A stretch of 18,365 nt of DNA from Faecalibacterium sp. (GCA_017483235.1 JAFULE010000015.1:1-18365); one strand, 5' to 3'; counted from the stretch's first letter, positions 8,265 through 16,153 are shown. Numbers and translations are program-made. The notes: generated by a model from the letters alone, not told the origin.

Positions 8265-8289
8265 CGGTTAGTATCGAAATACCAGTGCT
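8261..8289 (-). promoter_or_regulatory. imperfect inverted repeat over the tig promoter
   Basis: Outer arms AGCAC and GTGCT are separated by 19 bases. Between them lies an inner GTAT-TTCG-ATAC repeat (8271-8282). The outer arm overlaps the -10 box, so a bound protein would block RNA polymerase. It resembles CIRCE only in the AGCAC/GTGCT core: the arms are 19 rather than 13 bases apart, so HrcA is not supported. Operator function is a guess. Confidence 0.35.
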
Positions 8290-8357
8290 TTTTCCGATTT
8301 GAACGGGAAAGATACATTCCTTTTGTGCAAAGCAAGGTGATTTTCCCATTTTTGTGA

Positions 8358-9038
8358 TCAGCCGATGTAATACGGGCAGAATTTCAGCCCGTCGGCGCTG
8401 ATCAGCTTGTAATGAATGCCGTCCACATCCCCCTGTACAGCATACCGGATGGACTGGCCGTGCAGATGCCCGTAGAAGCAGCGCGTGATGCCGTACTGCT
8501 GCAGCACCTCGATCACCTGCGGTGCGCTGGCGTTGGGGTAAACCGGCGGGTAGTGAAGAAATACCAGTTTCTCCCCTTCCCCTGCTGCGTCCAGACTGGC
8601 TTTCAGCCGGCCGATTTCACGGTTCATCACCTTTTCGTCCTGCGCTTCGCCCACATCAAACAGCCAGCTGCGGGTACCGCAGATGGCATAACCATCCACC
8701 GTGTAAGAGTTGTTGTGCAGGATGTGCAAGGTATCGAACCCTTCGCTTTGCAGATAACGATTCATCTTGTTGGCCGTGGTCCACCAGTAATCATGGTTGC
8801 CCTTCAGAAGAAGCTTCTGACCGGGCAGATTCTGGATAAACCGGAAATCTTCGCGGGTATCCTCCAGCCGCATGGCCCAGCTGGTATCACCGGCCAGAAC
8901 CACCGTATCCTCCGGCTTGACCAGTTTACACCAGTTTTCGGCCAGACGGTCGGTGTAGTTCTGCCAGCCGGGAAACACGTCCATCGGCTTTGCGGCACCA
9001 AAGGAAAGGTGCAGATCACCAATTGCGTATAAGGCCAT
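8358..9038 (-). CDS. calcineurin-like metallophosphoesterase, function unknown
   Basis: A 226-residue cytoplasmic phosphoesterase with the full two-metal motif set: GDLH (7-10), GDTSW (50-54), GNHDYWW (80-86), HYPP (162-165) and GHLHG (190-194). It matches the predicted phosphohydrolase type often annotated in Firmicutes as a Ser/Thr-phosphatase-like protein (COG1768-like by memory). The substrate cannot be read from the sequence. AAGGAG lies about 5-6 bases before the ATG at 9038. It begins 31 bases after thrC with no terminator between, so co-transcription with thrC is likely. I see no clear terminator between its stop and the tig promoter. Confidence 0.88.
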   Translation of the reverse strand: MALYAIGDLHLSFGAAKPMDVFPGWQNYTDRLAENWCKLVKPEDTVVLAGDTSWAMRLEDTREDFRFIQNLPGQKLLLKGNHDYWWTTANKMNRYLQSEGFDTLHILHNNSYTVDGYAICGTRSWLFDVGEAQDEKVMNREIGRLKASLDAAGEGEKLVFLHYPPVYPNASAPQVIEVLQQYGITRCFYGHLHGQSIRYAVQGDVDGIHYKLISADGLKFCPYYIG

Positions 9039-9069
9039 ACCTGCTCCTTTCTTTCAGGGGATGAATCGG

Positions 9070-10530
9070 TCAGTAGCTCAGTGCGACCTTGGCAATATCC
9101 ATCGGGTCGATGACCGTGTTGAACCGCTCGGTCTTGCCGTCCAGCGAAGCAAGGCTTTCGGGGGCACACACACCGGTGGCAGCCTGCAACTGCTTCATGG
9201 CTTCAAAGTCGTTTTGCGGCGCTTCTTCGCCCAGTGCAGCCAGTACACTGCAGGGGAACTTGAAGGGCGACGCGGTGGACAGAACCACCATTGCATTGCC
9301 GCCGTGGGCGACCTGATACTCGCGCGCCACCTTAAAGGCGATGGCAGTGTGGGTATCGCACAGATAGCCGCTGGTCTGGTAGATGGTGCGGATCTCGGCG
9401 GCAACCTCTTCGCTGTTGGCGCAACCGCAGGCAAAGCTTTCGCGAATGCGGGCCAGCACATCGGCATCTACGGTGTAGCTGCCGTCCTGCATCAGGCTCT
9501 TCATCCAGCCTGCCACCTTGGCGTTATCCTCGGTCATGTGGTACAGCAGGCGCTCCAGATTGGAAGACACCAGAATATCCATACTGGGCGAGGTGGTTTT
9601 GTAGAAGGGGCGGCGGGCATTGTAAGTGCCGGTGGTCAAAAACTCGGTCAGAACATTGTTTTCGTTGGAAGCGCAAACAAGGCATCCGACCGGCAGGCCC
9701 ATGCGCTTGGCGTAGTAACCGGCCAGAATGTCACCAAAGTTTCCGGTAGGCACACAGAAATCCACCTTGTCACCCATGGCGATCCTGCCGGCGTTCAGCA
9801 GCTGCGCATAAGCGGCAAAATAGTAGACGATCTGCGGCACCAGACGGCCCCAGTTGATGGAGTTTGCGCTGGACAGACGGATGTTGCGCTCGGCCAGCTG
9901 ACGGGCCACTTCCTTGTCGCCAAACACACGCTTTACGCCGGTCTGTGCATCGTCGAAGTTGCCGTTGACGGCATACACTGCCACATTTTCGCCCAGCTGG
10001 GTGGACATCTGTAAACGCTGGATCTCACTGGTACCGTTGTTGGGGTAGAACACCGCGATCTGAATGCCCGGTACATCGTGGTAACCGTCCAGCGCAGCCT
10101 TGCCGGTATCGCCGCTGGTAGCCACCAGAATCAAGGTGGTTTCGGTGCGGCCCAGATTCTTTTTGGCCTGAACCAGAAGCTTCGGCATCAGCTGCAGAGC
10201 ATAGTCTTTAAAAGCACAGGTGGGGCCATGCCACAGCTCCAAAGAATACAGCCCGTCGGCAACCGGCTCCAGATGGCCCGCCTTGCCGGCAAAAGCATCA
10301 CCGTAGGTTGCGGCGGTAGCCTGTGCCAGAAACTCGGACGAATAGTCGGTCAGAAACTTGCCCACGATATGGGCTGCCATTTCGGGATACGAAAGCCGGC
10401 AAACGGCCTGCACATCCACCTGCGGAAAACTTGCGGGTACGAACAGACCGCCTTCGGCGGAAAGGCCCTGAGCGATGGCGCCCGAAGCACTTACCACACT
10501 GCTGCGGTCGCGTGTGCTGAAATACTGCAT
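9070..10530 (-). CDS. thrC: threonine synthase
   Basis: A 486-residue PLP enzyme that converts O-phospho-homoserine to threonine, the last step of threonine synthesis. The N-terminal pattern (STRDRSSVVSASGAIAQGLS) and SAEGGLFVP are typical of the longer E. coli/yeast-type class. The PLP lysine is Lys108 in HGPTCAFKDYALQ, and ATSGDTGKAAL forms the phosphate-binding loop. Length fits that class rather than the ~350-residue class. AAAGGAG lies 9 bases before the ATG at 10530. A 78-base gap separates it from yraN, with neither a convincing promoter nor a terminator, so it may be read from the rnhB-yraN transcript. No other threonine-pathway genes are in the window. Confidence 0.97.
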   Translation of the reverse strand: MQYFSTRDRSSVVSASGAIAQGLSAEGGLFVPASFPQVDVQAVCRLSYPEMAAHIVGKFLTDYSSEFLAQATAATYGDAFAGKAGHLEPVADGLYSLELWHGPTCAFKDYALQLMPKLLVQAKKNLGRTETTLILVATSGDTGKAALDGYHDVPGIQIAVFYPNNGTSEIQRLQMSTQLGENVAVYAVNGNFDDAQTGVKRVFGDKEVARQLAERNIRLSSANSINWGRLVPQIVYYFAAYAQLLNAGRIAMGDKVDFCVPTGNFGDILAGYYAKRMGLPVGCLVCASNENNVLTEFLTTGTYNARRPFYKTTSPSMDILVSSNLERLLYHMTEDNAKVAGWMKSLMQDGSYTVDADVLARIRESFACGCANSEEVAAEIRTIYQTSGYLCDTHTAIAFKVAREYQVAHGGNAMVVLSTASPFKFPCSVLAALGEEAPQNDFEAMKQLQAATGVCAPESLASLDGKTERFNTVIDPMDIAKVALSY

Positions 10531-10608
10531 AACACTGTTCTCCTTTTGTTTTTCGATACGTTTCCCTGTTGTAAGGCCCTGCCCTACATTCCCTCTATAA
10601 AAATACGT

Positions 10609-10968
10609 TCAGCATTCAAACGCATTTTTGATAAGATGAACCTGCCACTTCCCCTCGGGCAGGCAAATAACCTCGGCTACATCGAACCGAATGGTTTGTT
10701 CCAGCCGGTCGGTCTGCTGCAGATACAGCTGTGCAGCCAAAACCAGCTTTTTTTGTTTGTTGTAGTCCACTGCCGCACCGGGGCGTATCACGGCATTGGC
10801 TGCGCGGGTCTTCACCTCGCAGATGACGATAACGCCATCCTTTTCCAGCACAAGATCCAGCTCGCCCATTCGGGTGCGGAAATTATGGGTCAGCAGCCGA
10901 TAACCCTGCTGCAGATAAAACTTTGCGGCTATAGCCTCGCCGCGATGGCCGGTCTGCGCCCGATCCAT
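10609..10968 (-). CDS. YraN family (UPF0102) nuclease-like protein
   Basis: A 119-residue small protein with the restriction-endonuclease-like core: GELDLVLEKDG (about 35-45) and CEVKTR (about 50-55). The acidic and lysine residues match the PD-(D/E)xK pattern of the UPF0102/YraN family. Its biochemical role is not established, though a link to Holliday-junction or DNA repair has been proposed. I chose the ATG at 10968, which shares one base with the rnhB stop (TGATG) and has AGAGGA 6-7 bases upstream. A GTG three bases earlier is too close to that site. The rnhB-yraN pairing is common in bacteria and supports the identification. Confidence 0.9.
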   Translation of the reverse strand: MDRAQTGHRGEAIAAKFYLQQGYRLLTHNFRTRMGELDLVLEKDGVIVICEVKTRAANAVIRPGAAVDYNKQKKLVLAAQLYLQQTDRLEQTIRFDVAEVICLPEGKWQVHLIKNAFEC

Positions 10969-11615
10969 CACTTGTCCTCTGGCCAGTAGCCCTGTTTTTT
11001 TAAAAAACTGCGGCGGTAAAAGGGCTGGATGCCATACTGCTCGATCATTTCATAATGCAGCTTGGTACCATAGCCTTTGTGCTTTGCCAGCTGATACTGA
11101 GGATATTCCTGATCCAGCTGCAGCATGTACCGATCACGACTGACCTTTGCCAGAATGGACGCTGCGCTGATGGCTGCACTGGTTGCATCGCCCTTTACAA
11201 CGCTTTGACTGGGCATCGAAAGCCCGGCGGGGCAGCGATTGCCGTCGATCAGCACCAGATTGGGGGTGATCTCCAGCCCTTCCACAGCCTGACGCATACC
11301 GGACATGGTGGCATTCAGGATGTTATCGCGGTCGATCACGTCCGGCCCCACAAAAATGATTTTGTAGCACAGGGCCTTTTCGCAAATTTCGTCAAACAGT
11401 GCTTCCCGTTTCTTTTCGCTTAGCTTTTTGGAATCGTTCACCCCGGCAATGGGGTTTTCCGGGTCCAGAATACAGGCGGCAACACAGACCGGGCCGCACA
11501 ACGGGCCTCGGCCGGCTTCGTCCACACCGGCAAAACAGCCGTTTGCCTGCCATACAGCCGCATCGTATTGATACAGTGGGTTTTCGGCAGGATCCAACAC
11601 CTTACTCTTCGCCAT
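10968..11615 (-). CDS. rnhB: ribonuclease HII
   Basis: A 215-residue endonuclease that removes ribonucleotides from DNA and degrades RNA in RNA-DNA hybrids. The catalytic carboxylates are Asp32 and Glu33 in GVDEAGRGPLCGPV, Asp124 in VLIDGNR and Asp143 in KGDATSAAISAASILAKV. The family ending YGIQPFYRRSF is present. I chose ATG at 11615 because AGAGG (11625-11629) lies 9 bases upstream. A longer frame open to 11699 exists but lies wholly inside rbgA, and the ATG at 11624 abuts the Shine-Dalgarno. The start overlaps the end of rbgA by 14 bases. The rplS-rbgA-rnhB order is the same as in B. subtilis. Confidence 0.97.
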   Translation of the reverse strand: MAKSKVLDPAENPLYQYDAAVWQANGCFAGVDEAGRGPLCGPVCVAACILDPENPIAGVNDSKKLSEKKREALFDEICEKALCYKIIFVGPDVIDRDNILNATMSGMRQAVEGLEITPNLVLIDGNRCPAGLSMPSQSVVKGDATSAAISAASILAKVSRDRYMLQLDQEYPQYQLAKHKGYGTKLHYEMIEQYGIQPFYRRSFLKKQGYWPEDK

Positions 11616-12531
11616 CGAAATCATCCTCTTCCGGCAATTCTTCCCGCACCGGCGGCTTTTCCAGCGAAATACGGCCCCACTTGCTGGCACGGAATTCATC
11701 CACCAGCATGATCGCGGCGCGCTCGGTGTTCACCTCGCCGCCCGAGATCAGCATACCGCGCTTGCGGCCAATGGCTTCCAGCAGTTCAAAGGGGGGCAGC
11801 TGCAGCTGCTCGGCATTCAGCTTGTAGCGCTCGGCAACCTTTTCGGGGTAGTTGCAGCGCACCTGATCCAGCAGGTTCATAGCCAGTTCTTCAATGTCCA
11901 GAATATCGTCCTTGATCGAGCCGATAAAAGCCAGATTGGATGCGGTCTGCTTGGAGTCGAATTTCTTCCACAGCACACCGGGCATATCCAGCAAATCATA
12001 CCGCTCGGTCCCCACCCATTGCTTGCCGCGGGTAACACCAGGCTTGTCGGCCGCCTTGGCACGGGCCGAACCGACGAAGGTGTTGATGAAGGTGGATTTG
12101 CCCACATTGGGGATACCGCACAGCATCAGCCGGATCTTGGCGCCGCCCATGCCGCGCACCTGCCGGCGTGCCAGTAGATCGGTAAGTTCCTTTTCAATGG
12201 CAGCCTTTACCGCTGCGGTACCGCCCTTCTGCTTGGCGTTGATGGCCACACAGCCGGCATCGGCGGCACGGAAATAGCGGATCCACTGTGCGGTCACTTC
12301 CGGATCGGCCAGATCAGCCTTGTTCAGCGCATACAGTTTGGGCTTACGCGCGGTGATGCGCTCAATTTCGGGGTTCAGGCTGGAAAGCGGGATGCGGGCA
12401 TCCAGCAAAACCAGACTGGCATCCACATTATGGATCTCGGTTTCCATCATGCGCAGAGTTTTTGCCATGTGGCCCGGGAACCATTGAATGTTGTATTGGT
12501 TGGAATTTTTGGTTGTATTGAAATCACTCAT
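11602..12531 (-). CDS. rbgA: RbgA/YlqF ribosome-biogenesis GTPase
   Basis: A 309-residue circularly permuted GTPase required for 50S subunit maturation. The permuted motif order is visible: N-terminal WFPGHMAK (17-24), DARIP (45-49), G4 NKAD (70-73), a G5-like INAK, G1 GIPNVGKS (139-146), then G3 DMPG (182-185). The C-terminal RNA-binding ANTAR-like half follows and ends in a very acidic tail (EEDDFDGEE), longer than I expect for the family. The ATG at 12531 overlaps the lepB stop as ATGA, so translation is probably coupled. No strong Shine-Dalgarno of its own is visible, which fits coupling. The 3' end overlaps rnhB. Confidence 0.96.
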   Translation of the reverse strand: MSDFNTTKNSNQYNIQWFPGHMAKTLRMMETEIHNVDASLVLLDARIPLSSLNPEIERITARKPKLYALNKADLADPEVTAQWIRYFRAADAGCVAINAKQKGGTAAVKAAIEKELTDLLARRQVRGMGGAKIRLMLCGIPNVGKSTFINTFVGSARAKAADKPGVTRGKQWVGTERYDLLDMPGVLWKKFDSKQTASNLAFIGSIKDDILDIEELAMNLLDQVRCNYPEKVAERYKLNAEQLQLPPFELLEAIGRKRGMLISGGEVNTERAAIMLVDEFRASKWGRISLEKPPVREELPEEDDFDGEE

Positions 12532-13055
12532 TGAATCACACCCATTCTGTCAAACGGTGAGATACGGAAAACGGCTTTGCCCAAAACATCCCGGGCATCC
12601 ACACAGCCCACATCGCTGTCGCGGCTATCGGTGGATCCATTGCGGTTATCTCCCAGAACAAACACGGTTCCGTCCGGCACCACCAGCGGAAATTCCACAT
12701 CCCCCATCACTCGAATGGGTTCAGCAATGTAGTCTTCCTGCAGTGCCTGACCGTTGACCGAAACCGTACCGGTAGCAGCATCAATGTCTACCGTATCGCC
12801 GCCCAGCGCGATGATCCGCTTGACCAGCGGCTTGACGTAATCGATATAAGCGTCCAGCACGATCACATCGCCGCGCTGGGGCTGATAACCAGCCGCATGA
12901 ATGATCAGCCGATCGTTGGGCTCCAGCGTAGGGTGCATGGAGCTGCCGTTGACCAGAATGATGCGGAACAAAAAGGAAAAGCCGACAACAAACAACACCA
13001 GTGCAAACACCAGTGCCTCGTACCACTCCAGCAGATCCAGCGCTCGTTTTTTCAT
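12528..13055 (-). CDS. lepB: signal peptidase I
   Basis: A 175-residue membrane-bound serine protease that removes signal peptides from secreted proteins. One N-terminal membrane segment is visible (about residues 14-34, ALVFALVLFVVGFSFLFRIIL). The catalytic Ser39 follows in NGSSMHPTL, Lys79 is in VKRIIALGGD, and box E is GDNRNGSTDSRD. Its short, single-span form is typical of Gram-positive bacteria. The ATG at 13055 is preceded by GAGGT. It lies downstream of the rplS terminator with only about 40 bases between and no clear promoter, so readthrough from rplS is the likely source of expression. Its stop overlaps the rbgA ATG by 4 bases. Confidence 0.97.
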   Translation of the reverse strand: MKKRALDLLEWYEALVFALVLFVVGFSFLFRIILVNGSSMHPTLEPNDRLIIHAAGYQPQRGDVIVLDAYIDYVKPLVKRIIALGGDTVDIDAATGTVSVNGQALQEDYIAEPIRVMGDVEFPLVVPDGTVFVLGDNRNGSTDSRDSDVGCVDARDVLGKAVFRISPFDRMGVIQ

Positions 13056-13095
13056 GCCGCTACCTCACATTGGGAAATAAAAGGGCTAATAAACG

Positions 13096-13125
13096 AAAAA
13101 AGGGACAAACAACGTTGTCCCTTTT
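13096..13125 (-). terminator. intrinsic terminator after rplS
   Basis: An 11-bp stem (AAAAGGGACAA / TTGTCCCTTTT) with a 6-base loop, followed by further T residues. It starts 15 bases after the rplS stop. It should reduce transcription into lepB-rbgA-rnhB, which have no obvious promoter of their own, so it is probably partial. Confidence 0.85.
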
Positions 13126-13140
13126 CCCTGCTTCGGATTA

Positions 13141-13482
13141 TCAGATATCACTCTTGACCTTAGCAGCCTTGCCGGTACGGCCACGCAGATAGTACAGCTT
13201 GGCACGACGGACCTTGCCCTTACGGACAACGGTGACCTTCTTGACGAAGGGGCTGTTGATGGGGAACACACGCTCGATGCCGACGCCGTAAGCAATACGA
13301 CGAACGGTGAAGGTCTCGGCGACGCCGCCGTGACGCTTGGCGATAACGGTGCCCTCAAAGGCCTGGATACGAGTACGCTCGCCTTCCTTGATCTCAACGT
13401 CTACGCGAACAGTGTCGCCAACGTTGAACTGGGGCTTCTCAGCTTTGATGCTGCTCTGGTTGATAAGTTTCAGTGCGTCCAT
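13141..13482 (-). CDS. rplS: 50S ribosomal protein L19
   Basis: A 113-residue protein at the 30S-50S interface. Typical features are FNVGDTVRVDVEIKEGERTR (19-38), QAFEGTVIAKR, the GVGIERVFP segment, and the signature VRRAKLYYLRGRTGKAAK near the C-terminus. Length is standard. The ATG at 13482 has GGAGG 9-10 bases upstream. It has its own strong promoter, an approximately 116-base structured leader and its own terminator, as expected for an autoregulated ribosomal protein gene. In B. subtilis it is followed by rbgA and rnhB, as here except for the intervening lepB. No trmD is seen upstream. Confidence 0.98.
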   Translation of the reverse strand: MDALKLINQSSIKAEKPQFNVGDTVRVDVEIKEGERTRIQAFEGTVIAKRHGGVAETFTVRRIAYGVGIERVFPINSPFVKKVTVVRKGKVRRAKLYYLRGRTGKAAKVKSDI

Positions 13483-13489
13483 TAGAATA

Positions 13490-13592
13490 ATCCTCCATTT
13501 GTTTTAGACGTTCATACACGATGTTTCGTCAGAGGACCGCCCGTTTAATGATATTGATGTGTCATTAACCCCGCTGTGGTTCCAGCGGACAC
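13490..13592 (-). promoter_or_regulatory. structured rplS leader, candidate L19 autoregulatory element
   Basis: The leader has competing pairings. Structure A is a hairpin with outer arms GTGTC (13588-13592) and GACAC (13559-13563), enclosing CCGCTG/CAGCGG (13583-13588 and 13571-13576). Structure B pairs TTAATGA (13562-13568) with TCATTAA (13545-13551) and would break the outer stem of A. Further on, GTCCTC (13532-13537) can pair with GAGGAT at the rplS Shine-Dalgarno (13490-13495). An L19 leader family is known in Firmicutes (Rfam L19_leader). Whether this belongs to it needs a covariance search. The switching model is inference. Confidence 0.55.
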
Positions 13593-13604
13593 TAACGCCT
13601 AAAT

Positions 13605-13633
13605 ACTATATCACATTCGAAAGGAAAGTGCAA
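13605..13633 (-). promoter_or_regulatory. sigma-A-type promoter of rplS
   Basis: The -35 box is TTGCAC (13628-13633) and the -10 box is TATAGT (13605-13610), with a 17-base spacer. An A-rich stretch (about 13640-13674) just upstream of the -35 box looks like an UP element, fitting a highly expressed ribosomal protein gene. Transcription should start near 13599. Confidence 0.82.
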
Positions 13634-13674
13634 GCGTTTTCGCCAAATTTTTCTTCTTTTTTTCGGTAAAAAAA

Positions 13675-14319
13675 TCAGATAAAAGGCTGGTTTTCTGCCG
13701 TCCACAGCGCAGTACGAAGAATGGCCACCTCGCAGGCGGGCACTTCATACTGCTGCTGCAAAAATCCTGCCAGAAGCGAAGGGTTGAGGTTCAGATCACC
13801 CGAAGCAGGCAAACGCACTGCAAAAACAAGGCCGTCTTCTTCTGTTTTGTAATCCAGAACCGGCATGTACTCTTTCAGCTCGATGGATTTAAAACCGCGC
13901 TTGGTCTTTTTCTGCACTTGCGCAGAAGGCAGTGCATTGTAGCTGTCCAGCGCAGGCTGAAACGATGCAGGACAGCGCACTTCGTAATCGGCAAAACCGA
14001 TCAGGGTGGCTTTCATCTGCACCGGCTCCACCTTAAACACGGTGATGCCGGTGGGCATAGCAGCATTCAAAGCGGTTTTCCACTGCTCAAAATCCTGATG
14101 CTCGGCCTCGGTTTTCACGTCCACGCTTTCGCACAGGCTTTCCTGCCCCAAAGGCAGCGGGCAGGTAAAGGTCATGTAAATGTGCGGGTTAAAGCCCAGG
14201 GTATACCACACCGGCACACCGCTGCGCTTGATCACCCGCTGCATCACCCGCTGCAGATCCAGCAGCGAAATGTAGGAGGCCTCCCCTCTTTTTTCAAACC
14301 AGATTCTTACTGTAGTCAA
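13675..14319 (-). CDS. DUF2344 radical SAM-linked protein (TIGR03936-like)
   Basis: A 214-residue protein of the radical SAM-associated DUF2344 family. Its function is not established. The family N-terminus is clear (VRIWFEKRGEASYISLLDLQ, residues 4-23), followed by GFNPHIYMTFTCPLPLGQES. The start is a TTG at 14319 with GGGAGGA (14327-14333) 7 bases upstream. The family N-terminus begins exactly there, and no ATG or GTG fits. A frame open to 14367 would add residues unlike the family. The gene overlaps the end of the radical SAM gene by 26 bases. In some bacteria the two are fused, so they probably act together. It ends just before an A/T-rich hairpin (13657-13674), and the rplS promoter follows. 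Confidence 0.88.
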   Translation of the reverse strand: MTTVRIWFEKRGEASYISLLDLQRVMQRVIKRSGVPVWYTLGFNPHIYMTFTCPLPLGQESLCESVDVKTEAEHQDFEQWKTALNAAMPTGITVFKVEPVQMKATLIGFADYEVRCPASFQPALDSYNALPSAQVQKKTKRGFKSIELKEYMPVLDYKTEEDGLVFAVRLPASGDLNLNPSLLAGFLQQQYEVPACEVAILRTALWTAENQPFI

Positions 14320-16153
14320 AGCAGGGTCCTCCCAACAAATGATTTGCACCGCAGCCGTGGCAGGCACGGTTGCAGGGCGGTGTGGTCTGTGCGCCGAGCG
14401 CCTTGTTGTACTCGCGCACCAGGAATTCGTGGGTCACGCCGTAGTCCATATGGCTCCAGGGGGTAACCTCGTCCAGTTCGATGAAACGATTGGCGTAGAA
14501 ATGCGGGTCAACGCCCAGCTGCTCAAAGGTCTGCAGCCAGGTGTCGTAGTGGAAGTGTTCCTCCCAGCTGTCGAAGTAGCAGCCCTTCTTGTACGCTTCC
14601 ACGATGACCGGTGCCAGACGGCGGTCGCCCTTGGCAAAGACTGCTTCCAAAAAGCTGGTGCGGCTGTCGTGGTAATTCACCCGGATCTTTTTGCTGTGCA
14701 CACTGGCCAGCAGATGCTTCTGCTTGGCTTCCAGCGTTTCTTTGCTGTCCTGCGGCACAAACTGGAAGGGGGTGTGGGGCTTGGGCACAAAGCAGGCACA
14801 GCTGATGGTAACCTGCACCCCTTTGCCCTTGGGCTTATCGGGGTTTTTATAGTACAGCTCTACAATACGCTGGGCGGTTTCGGCAATGCCCTCGATATCT
14901 TCCATGGTTTCGGTGGGCAGACCCATCATAAAGTACAGCTTGACCGAGGTATATCCCTCGGCAAAGGCAATGTTGCAGCTATTCTCGATCTCTTCCCAGG
15001 TCAGGTTCTTGTTGATCACATCGCGCAGGCGCTGAGTACCGCCTTCCGGGGCAAAGGTCAGGCCGCTTTTGCGCACACGACTGGTTTTTTCCACCATACT
15101 CTGAGAGAAGTTGTCCATGCGCAGGCTGGGCAGCGACAGGCTGACATGCTGCTGCGGAGTCCATTCCAACAGATCATCCAGAATATTCTCCAGCTGGGAA
15201 TGATCCGAGGTAGACAAGCTGGACAGGCTGATCTCCTCGTAGCCGGTATTGGCACACAGATCACGGGCAGCACGATTCAAAAGCCCGGCGTCGCGCTGGC
15301 GCATGGGGCGGTACAAGAAGCCCGCCTGACAGAATCTGCAGCCGCGCACACAGCCGCGCAGAACCTCGATGCTGGCGCGGTCCTGAATAGCACCAACCAT
15401 AGGCACAACAAAATTGGTAGGCGGGGCAAACTCGTTCAGATCCTTTACAATGGCCTTGGTGACCACCGCGGGCACACCCGGCCGGTTGGGGGTGATGGCT
15501 TTGATGCGGCCATCTTCGCAGTAGGTCACATCGTAGAACACAGGGATATACACGCCGGGAATTCGAGCAATGCGCAGCAGCAGCTCTTCCCTGCCGATAC
15601 CTTCTTTTTTACCTTTTTCAATTTCGGCACAGATGGAGGGCAGCTGCTGTTCGCCTTCGCCCAGCTGGATCACATCAAAGAAATCGGCGATGGGCTCGCT
15701 GTTACAGGCACAGGGGCCGCCGGCTACGATCAGAGGCCAACTCCCGTCGCGGTCTTTGGAATAGAACGGGATGCCGGCCAGATCCAGCATGGCAAGGATG
15801 TTGGTGTAAGAAAGCTCATACTGCAGCGTAAAACCCACCGCATCAAAGGCAGTCAGCGGGTCTTTGCTTTCCATGGTGTACAGGGGCAGCTGCAGCCGCT
15901 CCATCTCGGCTTTCATGTCGATCCAAGGCATAAAAGCACGCTCGCACCACCAGTTCTCGTGGGCATTGAGCAGTTCGTACAGAATCTTTTCGCCTAAAAA
16001 GGACATGCCTACCTCGTAGGTGTCAGGGAAACAAAAGGCGAAACGCACATCCACCTTATCTTTATCCTTGTAAACGCTTCCGGGCTCACCGCCAGTGTAA
16101 CGGCCCGGCTTTTGTACGCGGGAAAGCGCTTCTTTCAACTTCGGGTCAAACAT
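14294..16153 (-). CDS. B12-binding-domain radical SAM protein (TIGR03960-like)
   Basis: A 619-residue radical SAM enzyme of unknown substrate. The N-terminal ~200 residues resemble a cobalamin-binding-like domain (DTYEVGMSFLG near 44-54, VAGGPCACNSEP near 143-153). The radical SAM cluster is CVRGCRFC with Cys268, Cys272 and Cys275. A MGLPTET motif follows near 410. The C-terminus carries a second cysteine set, CNRACHGC (Cys594, Cys598, Cys601) plus Cys611, which could hold a second metal site. GGAGG lies about 6-7 bases before the ATG at 16153. It has its own promoter and is translationally coupled to the DUF2344 gene. A role in RNA or protein modification has been suspected from ribosomal neighbours in other genomes. 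Here the pair lies next to rplS. Confidence 0.9.
   Translation of the reverse strand: MFDPKLKEALSRVQKPGRYTGGEPGSVYKDKDKVDVRFAFCFPDTYEVGMSFLGEKILYELLNAHENWWCERAFMPWIDMKAEMERLQLPLYTMESKDPLTAFDAVGFTLQYELSYTNILAMLDLAGIPFYSKDRDGSWPLIVAGGPCACNSEPIADFFDVIQLGEGEQQLPSICAEIEKGKKEGIGREELLLRIARIPGVYIPVFYDVTYCEDGRIKAITPNRPGVPAVVTKAIVKDLNEFAPPTNFVVPMVGAIQDRASIEVLRGCVRGCRFCQAGFLYRPMRQRDAGLLNRAARDLCANTGYEEISLSSLSTSDHSQLENILDDLLEWTPQQHVSLSLPSLRMDNFSQSMVEKTSRVRKSGLTFAPEGGTQRLRDVINKNLTWEEIENSCNIAFAEGYTSVKLYFMMGLPTETMEDIEGIAETAQRIVELYYKNPDKPKGKGVQVTISCACFVPKPHTPFQFVPQDSKETLEAKQKHLLASVHSKKIRVNYHDSRTSFLEAVFAKGDRRLAPVIVEAYKKGCYFDSWEEHFHYDTWLQTFEQLGVDPHFYANRFIELDEVTPWSHMDYGVTHEFLVREYNKALGAQTTPPCNRACHGCGANHLLGGPCFDYSKNLV

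Noticed and set aside
8225..8289. CIRCE (HrcA) operator at tig
   Set aside because: Only the AGCAC/GTGCT cores match. The outer bases differ and the spacing between cores is 19 instead of 13.
11616..11699. A longer RNase HII starting inside rbgA
   Set aside because: The extra residues have no family resemblance. The ATG at 11615 has the well-spaced ribosome site.
13657..13674. T7-ACCG-A7 hairpin as terminator of the DUF2344 gene
   Set aside because: The stem is pure A/T with no GC core and directly abuts the stop codon. The A-rich tract is better explained as an UP element for rplS.
14339..15997. A 552-codon plus-strand frame opposite the radical SAM gene
   Set aside because: Antisense shadow with His/Gln/Gly-rich composition. 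The minus-strand gene has clear catalytic motifs.
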